Source: Isoetes taiwanensis
Lineage: Eukaryota > Streptophyta > Lycopodiopsida > Isoetales > Isoetaceae
Reading direction: 5' to 3'
Assembly: GCA_021234155.1 (NCBI GenBank)
Contig: JAJEKV010000125.1
Span: forward strand, 501,178 to 565,177
Length of the DNA stretch: 64,000 nucleotides
Below are positions 1 to 10,922 of the stretch, piece by piece. The translations under genes and the position numbers were made by a program. Below the pieces are notes generated by a model. That model did not search any database. It saw nothing but the letters and a program-made list of their open reading frames with translations, and was not told where the DNA came from. Numbering within the stretch: the first letter of the stretch is position 1; every line of letters begins with the position of its first letter.

Positions 1-2283
1 GAGATGTTGCTAGGAAGTCTTCCCGAAATGGTGGATGCCTTGGATTAGGTGAAGGCTTTGAATATGTAGCATTATAACAGGGGGTTTTTTTTCTAGTTTT
101 GTACGTTTTTTCCTATGGTTTTACTATGATTTGAAAGGCGTATTCCATGAGGTCTACTAATCAGTACAAATAGAGTGCGCACCTTATTTTCTTTGGCTTC
201 TTCTTTTTTTTCATCAGTTTTTTAATGGTCTAGTTAGGTATGTAGACATCATCCCATGCAAACATCGCCCGTTCTGTTTTAGGGCAACAAAAAGGGCTGC
301 CGAATTCATCTGTCTCTCTGTTGGGGTCGTTGGCACGATCGGCTGTTGGATGGTTGGAACTGAGGCGGTCTAGTATTGAGATCATTGGAATTGAAGGCGG
401 TCTAGTATGGTAGTAAGCAGATTATTTATGCTTTATCTCTATTCATTGCTTTATTACTGGCATCCGCAGTGATTTTGATTGTGTTGCAGTTTGCAGACGC
501 ATATAAGACTCATAGGGTCTCAAACCTGGTGTTCTATCTTCATACCAAAGTATCAACACCCAACGAGACCTCTCGAGTGGTGGCCAGTGCAGACAGGGAC
601 TTTGCTACGAGCACCAAGTGGGGAAATGTTGCAGTCGGTGACATTCTGCTTGAGGCATTTGTTGCAACAGGAGTTTCTTCTGCAAGTTCTTTCAGGCTCT
701 ACTATTTGCTTGTAATTCCTCTCCAACTCTGCTATTACTCTCACAATCTGTGGCAGTGGAGCAGTACACAGGAAGGCTTTGCTATCTGTAAAAGGTCGGC
801 AGGTCCTTTGGGTGCCATCTCCTTTTGACAGTGTGTATCAGAATTAGGTTATTTGTCCTCGGCAGTTTCTCTAGGCAGTGGCCTTTATTTGCAGCAGAAT
901 GCTAGAGCAAGACTTTTCATCCCAGGTTTTCTTCCATTTCATCTCCAAGTTTCTATCTTTCTAGTTTCACTTCATTCTTTATATTATGCCTAGACTTTCT
1001 TCTGCTAAGGTTGCGACTGCTAAGGCTGCAAAGGGATTGTTCGTCAACAAGGATGTTGGGAACAACAAGCCCATATTCTCTTTCCCAAACAAGGAAACTC
1101 ACTTACAGGATGGTCATTATATAACATTTGGGACCTCTAATGCGACATTCAGGTTAATGCATCTTATATTCATGATGTCACATTAGTAATTTGATAATGT
1201 CCATGTGGGGTGTTGGCAGGTGCATAATCTCTTCAGTACATACTCCACTCCATATCCAAGGATAGTGAATGGCATGAAAGAGAATCGAGATTTACCCATA
1301 TGCTGCTATATGGATGACCATGTGCATAACAGTCATCTCTGGTTCTGCTAAAATATGGAGTCCCTATGCTTGTTGAAGTCCCTATTGCTTGAGCAGCCCA
1401 TGTTCTGAACGTTTGATATGAAAGAGTTTGATACAAAAGAATTGGCAGTTTTCTTGTTTGGGTGGGGGGTTGGGGGTGTGTAGAGACTGATTATAATGTC
1501 CAGCTTAGTGAGCCCTTAGATTTGTTAGCCATGTTATTATCACGGGTTCGTATGTGTCAATCAACAGCCTTTCTCAAATGTGCATTACGAGAAGTGTCTG
1601 TGGAACTGTAATGCATCCTGCTTAGGAGGCTTGATAGAGAGCAAAGGGGCCTAATTGCAATATTAAGCTATGCACAGTGGCCAGAAATGGCAAATAGGAC
1701 ACCACCACCAAGTTGAACACATTTGAGACTGTCTTTTGATAAGTTCTCTTGCAGTAGAACTTTGCAATAATGTTTAGAAGGCTGGCTTCTACAACTGCTG
1801 CTCTCAGTAAGTGAATAACTATATTTATGTCAGGAAGAGACTGAAGCATTTCTTGTGGGAAGTACAAGCTTATGTGCAAAGCCATCAAAGCCATGAAGAT
1901 GCTTTGTTTTCCAAGCGGTATCTTTAGTACATATTGTCTTGGGTAACCAATTGTATCCAGTATATGGAATATGTAGCTTGAAGAAGGTAGGTATCAGTTA
2001 TTGTGATTTGACTTCCCGGGTGGTTCATTTTATAGGCAAAAACTTTACAGAAATAGAAATTTTCATGATGGTCGTCTTGTCATTGTTAGCATGTTTCTAA
2101 ATTCTTAGTTTTGTTGCTGCTGGTCTTGAACTGATGTTTTCTGTTTTTTAAATGTGTTACCATTTGTCTATTATCTATCATGATATTATGTCACTGTAAC
2201 GTCTTGTTGTTAGCTCTACTACTATTTTCTATTATGATTCATATGCACTAAGGAATCTCCATGCACAGATATTATATGCACAA
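1..2283. other. Intergenic or unrecognised stretch
   Basis: I see no recognisable gene here. The first 48 bases read as an open frame ending in TAG on the plus strand and could be the last codons of a gene lying to the left, but this is too short to judge. A short open frame at 986-1186 (plus) begins with a lysine- and alanine-rich stretch and could be a first exon, with GT following at 1152. It matches no family I know. The rest is AT-rich with T-runs. A 15-base GC-rich palindrome lies near 2312-2326, just before the foldback element. Confidence 0.3.
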
Positions 2284-2340
2284 TATTACATGCACCCCTA
2301 CACCATCTTTAAGGCCCCGAAGGGGCCAAAAATTTTTTTA

Positions 2341-2801
2341 GTTAACACAAACCATTAACACACAACTATCATTAATATTATCAACACAAACCATTGCATT
2401 TGACACATTTAAATTAAAATCCCCCTTAAACCCCCTTTGGTTTGGGTGCATATTCACACGGGGGGTTACTCCGGGCAACGAGAGCTGTCGGATGGGCATA
2501 TTTGCCCTTTATTGCAAGATCTGGACCGTACGTAGCGATCCTCGTTTGTGGGGTATACAAGTACAAGTTTTTGTATACTGTATATTAAGGTTTGCAAAAT
2601 ACTATAAGGTTTGAGAGATTGTACTTAATGGTGTTAATTTTGTACATGTATTGTAAATTTTTTAGGGCTGCCCTACGTAACCCCCGTGTGAATATGCACC
2701 CAAACCAAATGGGGTTTAAGGGGGATTTTAATTTAAATGTGTCAAATGCAATGGTTTGTGTTGATAATATTAATGATAGTTGTGTGTTAATGGTTTGTGT
2801 T
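2341..2801. mobile_element. Foldback/MITE-like element with ~125-bp inverted arms
   Basis: The segment 2341-2468 and the segment 2677-2801 are near-perfect reverse complements over about 125 bases. The arm begins GTTAACACAAACCATTAACA and ends in the G-run followed by TTAC. About 208 bases of unrelated AT-rich DNA lie between the arms. There is no transposase, so this is a non-autonomous DNA transposon of foldback or MITE type. I could not define a target-site duplication. The open frame over the right arm is incidental. Confidence 0.75.
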
Positions 2802-2983
2802 GCAGTGCTTTGTATTGTGTTACTTTTTGAATTGAATTGAATTTGCAGTGGTTTGTACTGTGTGAACTACCTGGTTTGTAAAATATAGCATGGAACATGT
2901 TGAAGTTCAAATTGTAGACAAGTGCAAAAGGTACACATAATTATATTTCTGGAGCAAATAGTACAGTGTACACACTTAATAAT

Positions 2984-4204
2984 TTAAGAAGCAGGCCTAA
3001 TCACTATGTCATTTGGAACATAATATCTCAGTACTATTGCATCATGCACGCCTTTCTTCCAACGGTTTTCAGGATTTACATGTGCTACAGCAGTAGCACT
3101 TGATGTTGGGCATTCTCTGGCTATTGGAAGGCTGGTCCACCCTATTGGCTGATCAACTACTTCTGCAAAGGATGGTCTCCCCCAAGGATTATGTAGTAAA
3201 CCTTGGACTGCAAGTAGATTTAGCAAATTGCTTCGAGTATCTGAATCACTGATTCTCTCAACCATTTCTCAAAGCTCAGGAAGCATGGTATTCGACCTTG
3301 GATTAGTCCCCCGGCCAGCATATTGGGAACTTAGATTTGTTTCTTCTATATCAGTTGGTTGAACATCTACTTCAGCTGGTTGAAGTATTTGACACTTGTT
3401 TTGTAGATCATTCCTTACACCTACAATGCATACAAAATTATTAGTATATCATGTGAAAGCTTAACTGTATTACCTAAGTTATGTACATACAGCCTGTATT
3501 GCAAAAGCTCTACAACATACAACATCTAAGCATAATTGTATTACCTAAGTTAGATACATACACGAAGATGTGTCCGTGTCCTCGACTTGTTTGCTATCTG
3601 ATGTACCAGCATACTCATCTTGTACCCCACCTTCATCATCTTCACTAGATTCTTCTATTATTGTGAATCTCTTCACTGTGATGCTAGGCTTCTTAATTTG
3701 CAAGCAACCTCTATTGCAAAAGCTCCATAAACTATCAATGTCTTCACCATATTGAGATTTTATGCATTTCACTACTGTGTCATTGTATGCACGAGAAGTA
3801 TCAAATTGATGCTCTTGGATATAAGTGGTAAAGTCATTTGCATTCTTCAAGCCTACAAACCAGTCAAATAGCCAACACAAATCTTTGTCTTCACCAGTTA
3901 GCCTGGGATGCCATACTGGTATGCAGCAAGAGCAACCCTCATTGAAGATACATTTGAAAGGAAGGTCAAGAATCATAACACATCTATTTCCCAGATTCGA
4001 TACTTGAGGAGTGGAATATCCAAAGGGAAAAGAAATATGTCCGTCTCCATCATTGACCTCTAAGAAGAGGGTCCAACATCTATTGCCACCATAAATGAAT
4101 TTAAATCTTGGTATGCCTTGCTCATACAACTTGTCTACAATGGTCGCCGAACATCCAAGGGAAGATCTCACCAAATGCCCAAATCCCAATAGTTGGAACA
4201 CCAA
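2984..4204 (-). pseudogene. Decayed two-exon gene of unknown function
   Basis: Two coding-like segments lie on the minus strand. The first runs from about 4204 (upstream limit unresolved; no ATG in frame, and an in-frame TGA lies just before it) to a donor of GTATGT type near 3558. It is rich in Cys and Trp and ends in an acidic Glu/Asp/Ser tail. The second starts after an acceptor near 3427 and ends with a stop at 2984. Joining them keeps a sensible frame, but the second exon has an in-frame TGA near 3267 where a CGA arginine codon would fit. I recognise no domain. It lies directly downstream of the Ulp1-like pseudogene in the same orientation and may be part of the same mobile or captured block. 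Confidence 0.4.
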
Positions 4205-4516
4205 GACAACAATGATTTCGACAATGGACGATAAAAAAAGAAGACTCCATCAGGTAATTGGATTAATTGAGGATTATGGCTGATTTAATAGCTAAAATGC
4301 CTTGAGATCAAATATAATAAGCCCCGTAAGTAATCCAGGCAGTTAGGTTAGCCATACATCTAACCCGACCAAGCCTAAGGATAAGATGAAAAAGTCTAAA
4401 CTAATTCTAGTTTTTAACCCTTGATAGAAATTAAAGGGTTGCAAACAATTTCTTATTCAAATAAATTTCAAAGTACAATAGTCAATTAGCTTTAAATTCC
4501 ATAAGTTGGAATGAGT

Positions 4517-7500
4517 TTAACTACCACTCTTCTGCCCAGGCCCAGTGACAACTTGTTTTGTCTCATCTCTTCTTCTCAAACCATATTCAATCATGGCTTT
4601 TATTAATACATTTCTTCTGCCAAGTGCAAAATCCTTGTCGAACCATGTTGATGAAAACTGCAACAAACACAAGAATTAAGATCCGCTATAATAAAACATC
4701 CCAAAAGATTTATGTGAAATATAAGAACAACTCACCATGCTTTTAGAATTCACTTGGGCATCCACAAAAGCTTGCATAAAGGCCATCACATAAAGACCGC
4801 AGCTTACATTATCTAGTTGTTGTGGAACCTCTGGAATAGTTTCCTTCTTCACTGCATTCTTCACATATAATTCAACTCTACGTGAGCTAGAGTTGGTTAG
4901 ATATGTGATGACATCCTTATGAAGCCTGCACACACAAATGAGAACATGCAACTAAGATTTAAGCAAGCAGCAGTGGTACATATACTGAAAGAAAATGCTC
5001 ACATATTTAGGAGTTTGTCTGTCCCTTTGTTATACCGGTCATGGAGTTCAACACAATAATTGCAGGGAGAAGCCATTGAGGTGGTACCGCAATTTTTGCG
5101 AACTCTAAAACAAAAATCACCAAAACATGATGGGCAGGGTCCTCAACTTGAACTGGAACCATAATATACTGGCATTTACTAACAACAATGCCTTGTAGCC
5201 CTTTCTCAACTGCACTTCTGCCTGACTGTCCCATACTATTAGCATCTAGGGCTAATCTTTTAAATGCTACCCGATAAGTCAAAAAGTTTTCTGAAGGGAA
5301 GAAAAAGAAGACATCTCGCCATTTGGATGTCAATGTACTGCTCACATACCTTCCGAATATGTCTAAATGTCTGTTAGACATGTGCCTATCTTTAAACAAT
5401 GTCTCCACACAATATTTCGTGACCTTAATCAGAGGTTCAGCTTGGAACGGATAGAATGGAACCATTGTCTGAAGGTTATCCATGTCACTGCAAACCAAGC
5501 ATCAATGGTAACTAGCATAAAACACATATTTACTAATCCAATTACACTTACAGTTGCTCAACTGATGTCTGGCTTCTAGTTCTCTTAGCTGGCCGCGACA
5601 CCTTTGTATCTTTTCTTTTTCTTGACTCTTTCTCGTTCACACCACTATCTGTATCTGTTCTATCCTCAGATTCCTCCTTCTCTTGCTTCACCACAACCAC
5701 CTGCTTCATATCTGTAGCCACATTCTCCACTAAAATTTCTTCAGTACCAGTTGTATATGTTCCTGTCTTACATGATTCTTCAATCTTTTCGATTGTAGTT
5801 CCAACTAAGGCCATAGATCCACTAGTTTCATCATTTTCGCGAATAATAAAATGTATGAACATGCAATAACTAAATGCAATAAGTAGTTTTGACTTACCAC
5901 TTGAAAAACAAAGATTTCAAGTTCGGTCCGATGATGTGGCATTGGCTTTAGAATTGGTACCTTCAAGATCTTGTCTCAGAATCGTTTTCTTTGGAGTGTC
6001 AAGACCTCTACAATAATATCTTTTTTCTTTAGAGTGTCGAGGAGACGGCTTCATTGTTCTCCTCGTCATTTGGTTCCAAAGACTACAAGATAACTCATTG
6101 TCAACAACAGCATAAACATCAAGAAAATGTAGAAATTAAACTAATATGGACACACACCTGTGTTGCCACATTCAGCCCTTTGCTTCAGGAGCTCAATTTG
6201 TTGTGCATATGAAGCTACAATTGTAGCTTTGCTTGTGACAATCAGATCTGTTATTAAAAAATGAGCTCAATTTGCTTCCTTATAAAATCCAAGCAAATTC
6301 ATTTAAAACTAATTACTTACTTGATGTTCCTTTTCCTCCTCTCTCATGCTCGCTACAAATGTGTTCAATGTGTTGAGGTGACCTAGATGTGGAGGGGTTA
6401 ACTTATCATGCTTCCCTCCATAATAATCATCTACACAACTTGAAAAATCAAGTGTCTTTTTGGGAGGATCTACTCTGTTCTTGCCGCAGATCCGCATAAC
6501 GAGGTGAAATTGAAATACATATGAAAATACCATAACCACATATCACATACCTTTTCCGGCTTCTTTATACTACCCATGTCACCTGCAAGAATGAAAGCAT
6601 TACCAATAATAACTAGATGATCGAAAGAAATGTACAATCCGAGAAAAAGCAATGTACAATCCAATTCCAAATGTACTCCATGTATCTCAGATTGCGTAAC
6701 TATGTACAGTTTTATGTACCCACATCCAAATGTAGAAAGCTTCCTAGAAAAAAGAATTCATAAATGCATTCCATGTAGCTGTATTAGATATATTAGATAT
6801 ATGTATTTGGAGCCAAGTGTAGAAAAGCTTACTGGAAAATTGTAATTGCATTAAAATGTATCATAGAGTACAGCATGTATCAAAATGTCCCCCAGTAGAA
6901 GACCACATGTTATACAAATGTACACACAGGCAGTTACCTACTTATCCTATTTTCTTAGTACATAAAAGTAACTCCTCAATAATATCTGGCAACACTGTAC
7001 ATCATGCACATTAATAATATGCATGTACTAACATGATGTTTACACCAGCCTAGAAAAGCAAAACGATCCAACCCTACAAATCTTCATTTCAACCTACATT
7101 TTAAAACCCAAATGTAATTAATATACTACAGAACAATTAATGCACAACCAATGCACAACTTCTAACTAATATCCATCTACCAATCTTACACCTGAACTAA
7201 TAAAGAAAGACATGAAAGAAATCGATTATGCATGCTTACCTTTTCCAATCAGCCCCAATGCACGAGGTAGATTCACATCCCATGTGCAGCCTGGTACCGC
7301 GCAGTTGTTCCTTGTGCTAGCAAGATAGGAGATACATAATAGGCGATGGGATGTGCGCAAGATGCCAATACCATCGGGAGGAACCAAAACTGCGCCGCAA
7401 TTTGTGCAGGATCGAAAATCAAGATTTGGCTGCTCTGCAACTGAAACCAAAGAAAGAGGAGGAGGCTGCAAGCTAAGGACCGAGGAGTGATCTAAGAACT

Positions 7501-8447
7501 CCCTCAACTCCAAAATCTTTGTGCCCCCCTCCTCAATTGCTCTCTTTTTTGAAGACCTTAAATTGAGTGAGGAATCTAATCTAGCCTCAACTCCGGATGC
7601 TTTTTGCTTCCACTTCCTTGCTAAGCTCGGCTAGATCCCCGCCCCCCGCTTGCTCTTCAAGCAATTGCATCCTCCACCTTCCATTTTATGTGCTCAAACT
7701 TCATAGCACTACCGTCACTTCCATCCATCTCTTTGTTGAAATGCCTCCAACTCGACATCGATTCAAGTAATTAGTCTCGGCCTCATGGACTAGCTTAGAA
7801 TATACTGCCCTTTCCCCTTCCCTATGCTTCAAAGTCTCGTATAGCTGCAGTCTCGTCTCCTGTAAATTCTGCATCTCCTTACATATGCTTTCCTTCAAAG
7901 AGGATCTGCTCTCAAGAAATACATTCAAACTGTCCAGATCCTCTTTTTTGTAGAAAGTATCATAGGACTTGTGGCCCTTGGCATTGCTGGACTTGACTGT
8001 TACAACTTCAGTCAAAACCTCGGATTCTTTGACCTTGCTTTTAGCTGTGGCTGTTTTTTTAACATCATCCCAATCAACTGATTCACCTTTTAAGTGTAAG
8101 GCAAATGCTCTAGCAAAATACAGGGGAACATAGTGATTCTGTACATCTTTCCTACCGAATGCAAACTCATACCACTTAAAAAATTCTGCCTGGTCTTCCA
8201 ACTTCACCAGCTCATCCTTGTACCCGTACCTGGTAGGTTCCTTAGATCCCCAAACTTCTGTCACTAAAGAGTTGTACTCTGCAAATTTTTCCTTGAATTT
8301 CATATTCGCCAGATCCCTTGCAGAAAATACTGTGTCCTCCTTGCTGCAGCCAGGACTTCCAGACTTCAAATGTGTCCCTGCTTTGGAAGCCCTGGGAGAT
8401 TTTCGGACTGATGCAGGGGCAGCACTCTTCTTTGGTGTCTTTGCCAT
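4517..8447 (-). pseudogene. Ulp1/C48-type cysteine protease gene, frameshifted
   Basis: This is a multi-exon minus-strand gene starting at ATG 8447 and ending with TAA at 4517-4519. Its N-terminal part is Lys-rich and Ser/Pro-rich. A Cys-containing segment lies near 7226-7513, and a basic nuclear-localisation-like stretch near 5560-5640. The protease core has the HHVLV histidine region and the QLDNVSCGLYV region with the Gln and nucleophile Cys typical of Ulp1 proteases. The expected catalytic Asp position reads Asn (VLNSM). Splice junctions 5552/5487, 5003/4925 and 4736/4657 all keep frame. Breaks are a frameshift just after VLNSM (about 5040), another near 7730 and more towards 7640. Ulp1 domains are common in plant Mutator-like and CACTA elements, but I see no transposase here. 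I conclude it is a decayed transposon-associated or captured gene. Confidence 0.6.
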
Positions 8448-9047
8448 TGTCTATACCTGCAATGCAACAAGAAATATCTTTTAATTGTCCTAAAGGTGCA
8501 ACAATCTGAGCTTGCACATGTAAACAAAAACCTAAAGTAATAAATTAAAAGCAGAATGAAAAAAACTAGGGAAGAAGACGATTGTACCTTTGATTTGTTG
8601 AGAATGGCCAAGCGACTTCGGAAGAGTGTGCTTTAGTCGCTTGCAAGAGATCGAGGTGCCGGATCGCAGGGTAAAAGCAGAGAGATCAAAGGACAAAGAA
8701 ACAAGAACGGGGAAGAAAGAATTGGAGGGAATTTTCGATATGCCTATTTTCGGTCGGAAAAAAAAACCAAAATTCACGGTAATTATTATACATTTCTAAA
8801 AATGTATATGTATTAAAATGACCCAATATTTTATCACCCTAACGTGCTTTTACCCCCACATCATCAACTTCTTATACCAACCATTATGATGTTGATCTTG
8901 GGATTCCATCAATGTTTGGACGGAAAGGCGATTTGAATCCATGCCTGCACCCGTTGCAAATAAGTTAGGGTTTAGATGAGAGCTTCCACTTCCAAAGGAT
9001 ATAAACCTATTTCAGCCAACAATATCTTATAAGATGTTTGGATTTTC
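8448..9047. other. Upstream region of the Ulp1-like pseudogene
   Basis: This stretch has no supported gene. It would hold the 5' leader and promoter of the minus-strand Ulp1-like pseudogene. It becomes AT-rich towards 8760-8830 and then plain unique sequence up to the poly-T that marks the 3' end of the neighbouring L1. I see nothing else in it. Confidence 0.4.
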
Positions 9048-10610
9048 TTTTTTTTTTTTTTATTGAAGGCGTATTTATATATTAATTATAAAGTATAAGT
9101 TAACAAAAAGTACTTTTTGAAGAGAAGTATAACCCTAGTGGTAAAGCCAAAAGCACTGTTGGAAAATAATAATAAAGAAGTTAAGGCAAAGTTTGAGCTA
9201 GATGCGAAACCCTGTGTCGAATATGAAGCCTGATGTGATCTAGAAATATGATCTGAGGTTAATATTGGTAGATTTCCTGCCTCTGCCTCTGACCATGACT
9301 GAGAGCACACAGAAGGCACACATGCATGATTCCGCTTTGGCCATATTGAGCCGGCCTTTACTATCTTTTGCTTCACAAAGCATTCCTCTTCTTGCATCAT
9401 AATTCTGGTCACAGCAGCAGTTGCAGAGGCAAGGTTCGTCATGACCATAGATATTGGAGGACCGAACACTTTGATCCATTGTTGATTAGCCACTGGATCG
9501 ATTCTTTTCCACTTAAGCTTGTGCACCAGTACAAAAATGATCCCTGAAATATCAAAAAGAAAGAAGTCAGACTCATATTTAAACCTATATAACAGCAGTA
9601 ATCCATTTGATGTCATATTCAGCTTGCTTGATGATAGCCTCAGAATGAGTAATATCACAATTGAAAATGAAGTTATTTCTTCCCTTCCAAATCCGCCACA
9701 GAAGGATATAAATCCTCCAATCATTGGGGTTATTTGGCAAAAAGAACTCCAGCAGGTCAAGCGAATTGAGATCATATCCAAAAATGGTAGAAGCTAGATC
9801 CTGGACCCATTCCGATCAGATGCACGATTTGAATAAGTGCTCCTCGTCTTCCCTAGAATTGAGGCACCTAGGACAGACATCCGAATCTGACATATGGATC
9901 CTGTGTCTTTTATGGTTAGTGGCCAAAGCTCTGTGCCAAAGCTGCCACATGAAAGATTTCACTTTAGGGGGGATGGGGCTCGACCACATGAACAGAAATA
10001 CTATGGATTATGGTCAGAAATCGCAGTATTCAACATGTTCTCACGATGAAAAGCAGGCAACAAGATGGCTACCAGAGCATTATAGTAGCCTCTATCATGT
10101 CTTGCATATGCTCTACCACCACCCAACCATCCATTACACCAAGTAAAACTTGAAGTCACAATCTTGCATTAAGCGGTGCCATTGCTCCCGTTCAAAGCCC
10201 TGCACTATCTCTACACCTCTGCCACATCTGTCTTGCTCAAGCTCGACCATGTTAAAATCACCCGTCATGATCCATGCAACAGGGGAGCCTAACCTCAGCA
10301 ATTTGGAACGCAAAGAAGCCCATAATGCGCCTCTCTGACGTGGTCGATTATGCGCATATACGTTAACCAATCCCCATTCTTGCCCCTTATCAAACCACTT
10401 GATTATGATCCACCGGCCAAATCTACCAACCTGAGTAAATGACACTGTAATAGTCCTCCTCCATGCGGTAAGGACACCAGCCTTTGTCGAGTCTGCGTCC
10501 ACTAGTTTATCAACAGCAATAGGCGACCCGAACATCACTAAGAAATAATTGTTTTGCCTATCCAAAACTTTCAGGGACTCATGCGGAGGCAATCCCAACA
10601 TGGAATAATT
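9048..10610 (-). mobile_element. L1-type LINE with the reverse transcriptase deleted
   Basis: A poly-T run at about 9048-9061 is the poly-A tail of a minus-strand LINE. Reading from the high end, 10601 to about 10010 encodes most of an apurinic-type endonuclease, including the GDFNMVE motif and the SDHNP motif near its end. Immediately after, from about 10000 down to 9600, the frame encodes the Cys/His zinc-binding C-terminal region of plant L1 ORF2 (zf-RVT), with CPRC and a downstream His/Cys. The whole reverse transcriptase, roughly 2.5-3 kb in a full element, is missing between them. The 5' part, including ORF1, is also absent. Confidence 0.75.
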
Positions 10611-10922
10611 TAAGGGCTAAACTTAGCTATTTGGCGATTTTTTAGCACATTTTCGAAAAAAATTGGCTAAAGTAAATGAAAAAAAATTGAGAAAAAAAAA
10701 TAATTTTAGCTTAACTTTTTTTGGGACTGCACCAACCCTGGAGCTCTTTAGCCAAACGCTAGAAAGTAAGAGAGTGGAATGTTGTATTGTTTAGCTAAAC
10801 CATAGAAACTTTTAGAATAAATTTCAGACTAGTTTAGCTAATATGATTCCAGTTTATAATAAATATATGATTCGTAGTTTAGTTTCTAGCATATTATAAA
10901 TAAATTTGAGTCCTAGACATTG
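10611..10922. other. AT-rich spacer between two L1 copies
   Basis: About 310 bases of AT-rich DNA lie between the 5' limit of one L1 remnant and the 3' limit of the next. The sequence GTTTAGCTAAAC-like occurs imperfectly several times. I find no gene, no poly-A tail and no clear target-site duplication. Confidence 0.35.

Noticed and set aside
469-828. 119-codon plus-strand frame
   Set aside because: Overlapping frames of similar length exist on both strands, it begins with a non-ATG codon in AT-rich context, and no family motif is visible.
4222-4240. GGACGATAAAA word like that at LINE 3' ends
   Set aside because: No hairpin precedes it and no simple tail follows, so the match is probably chance.
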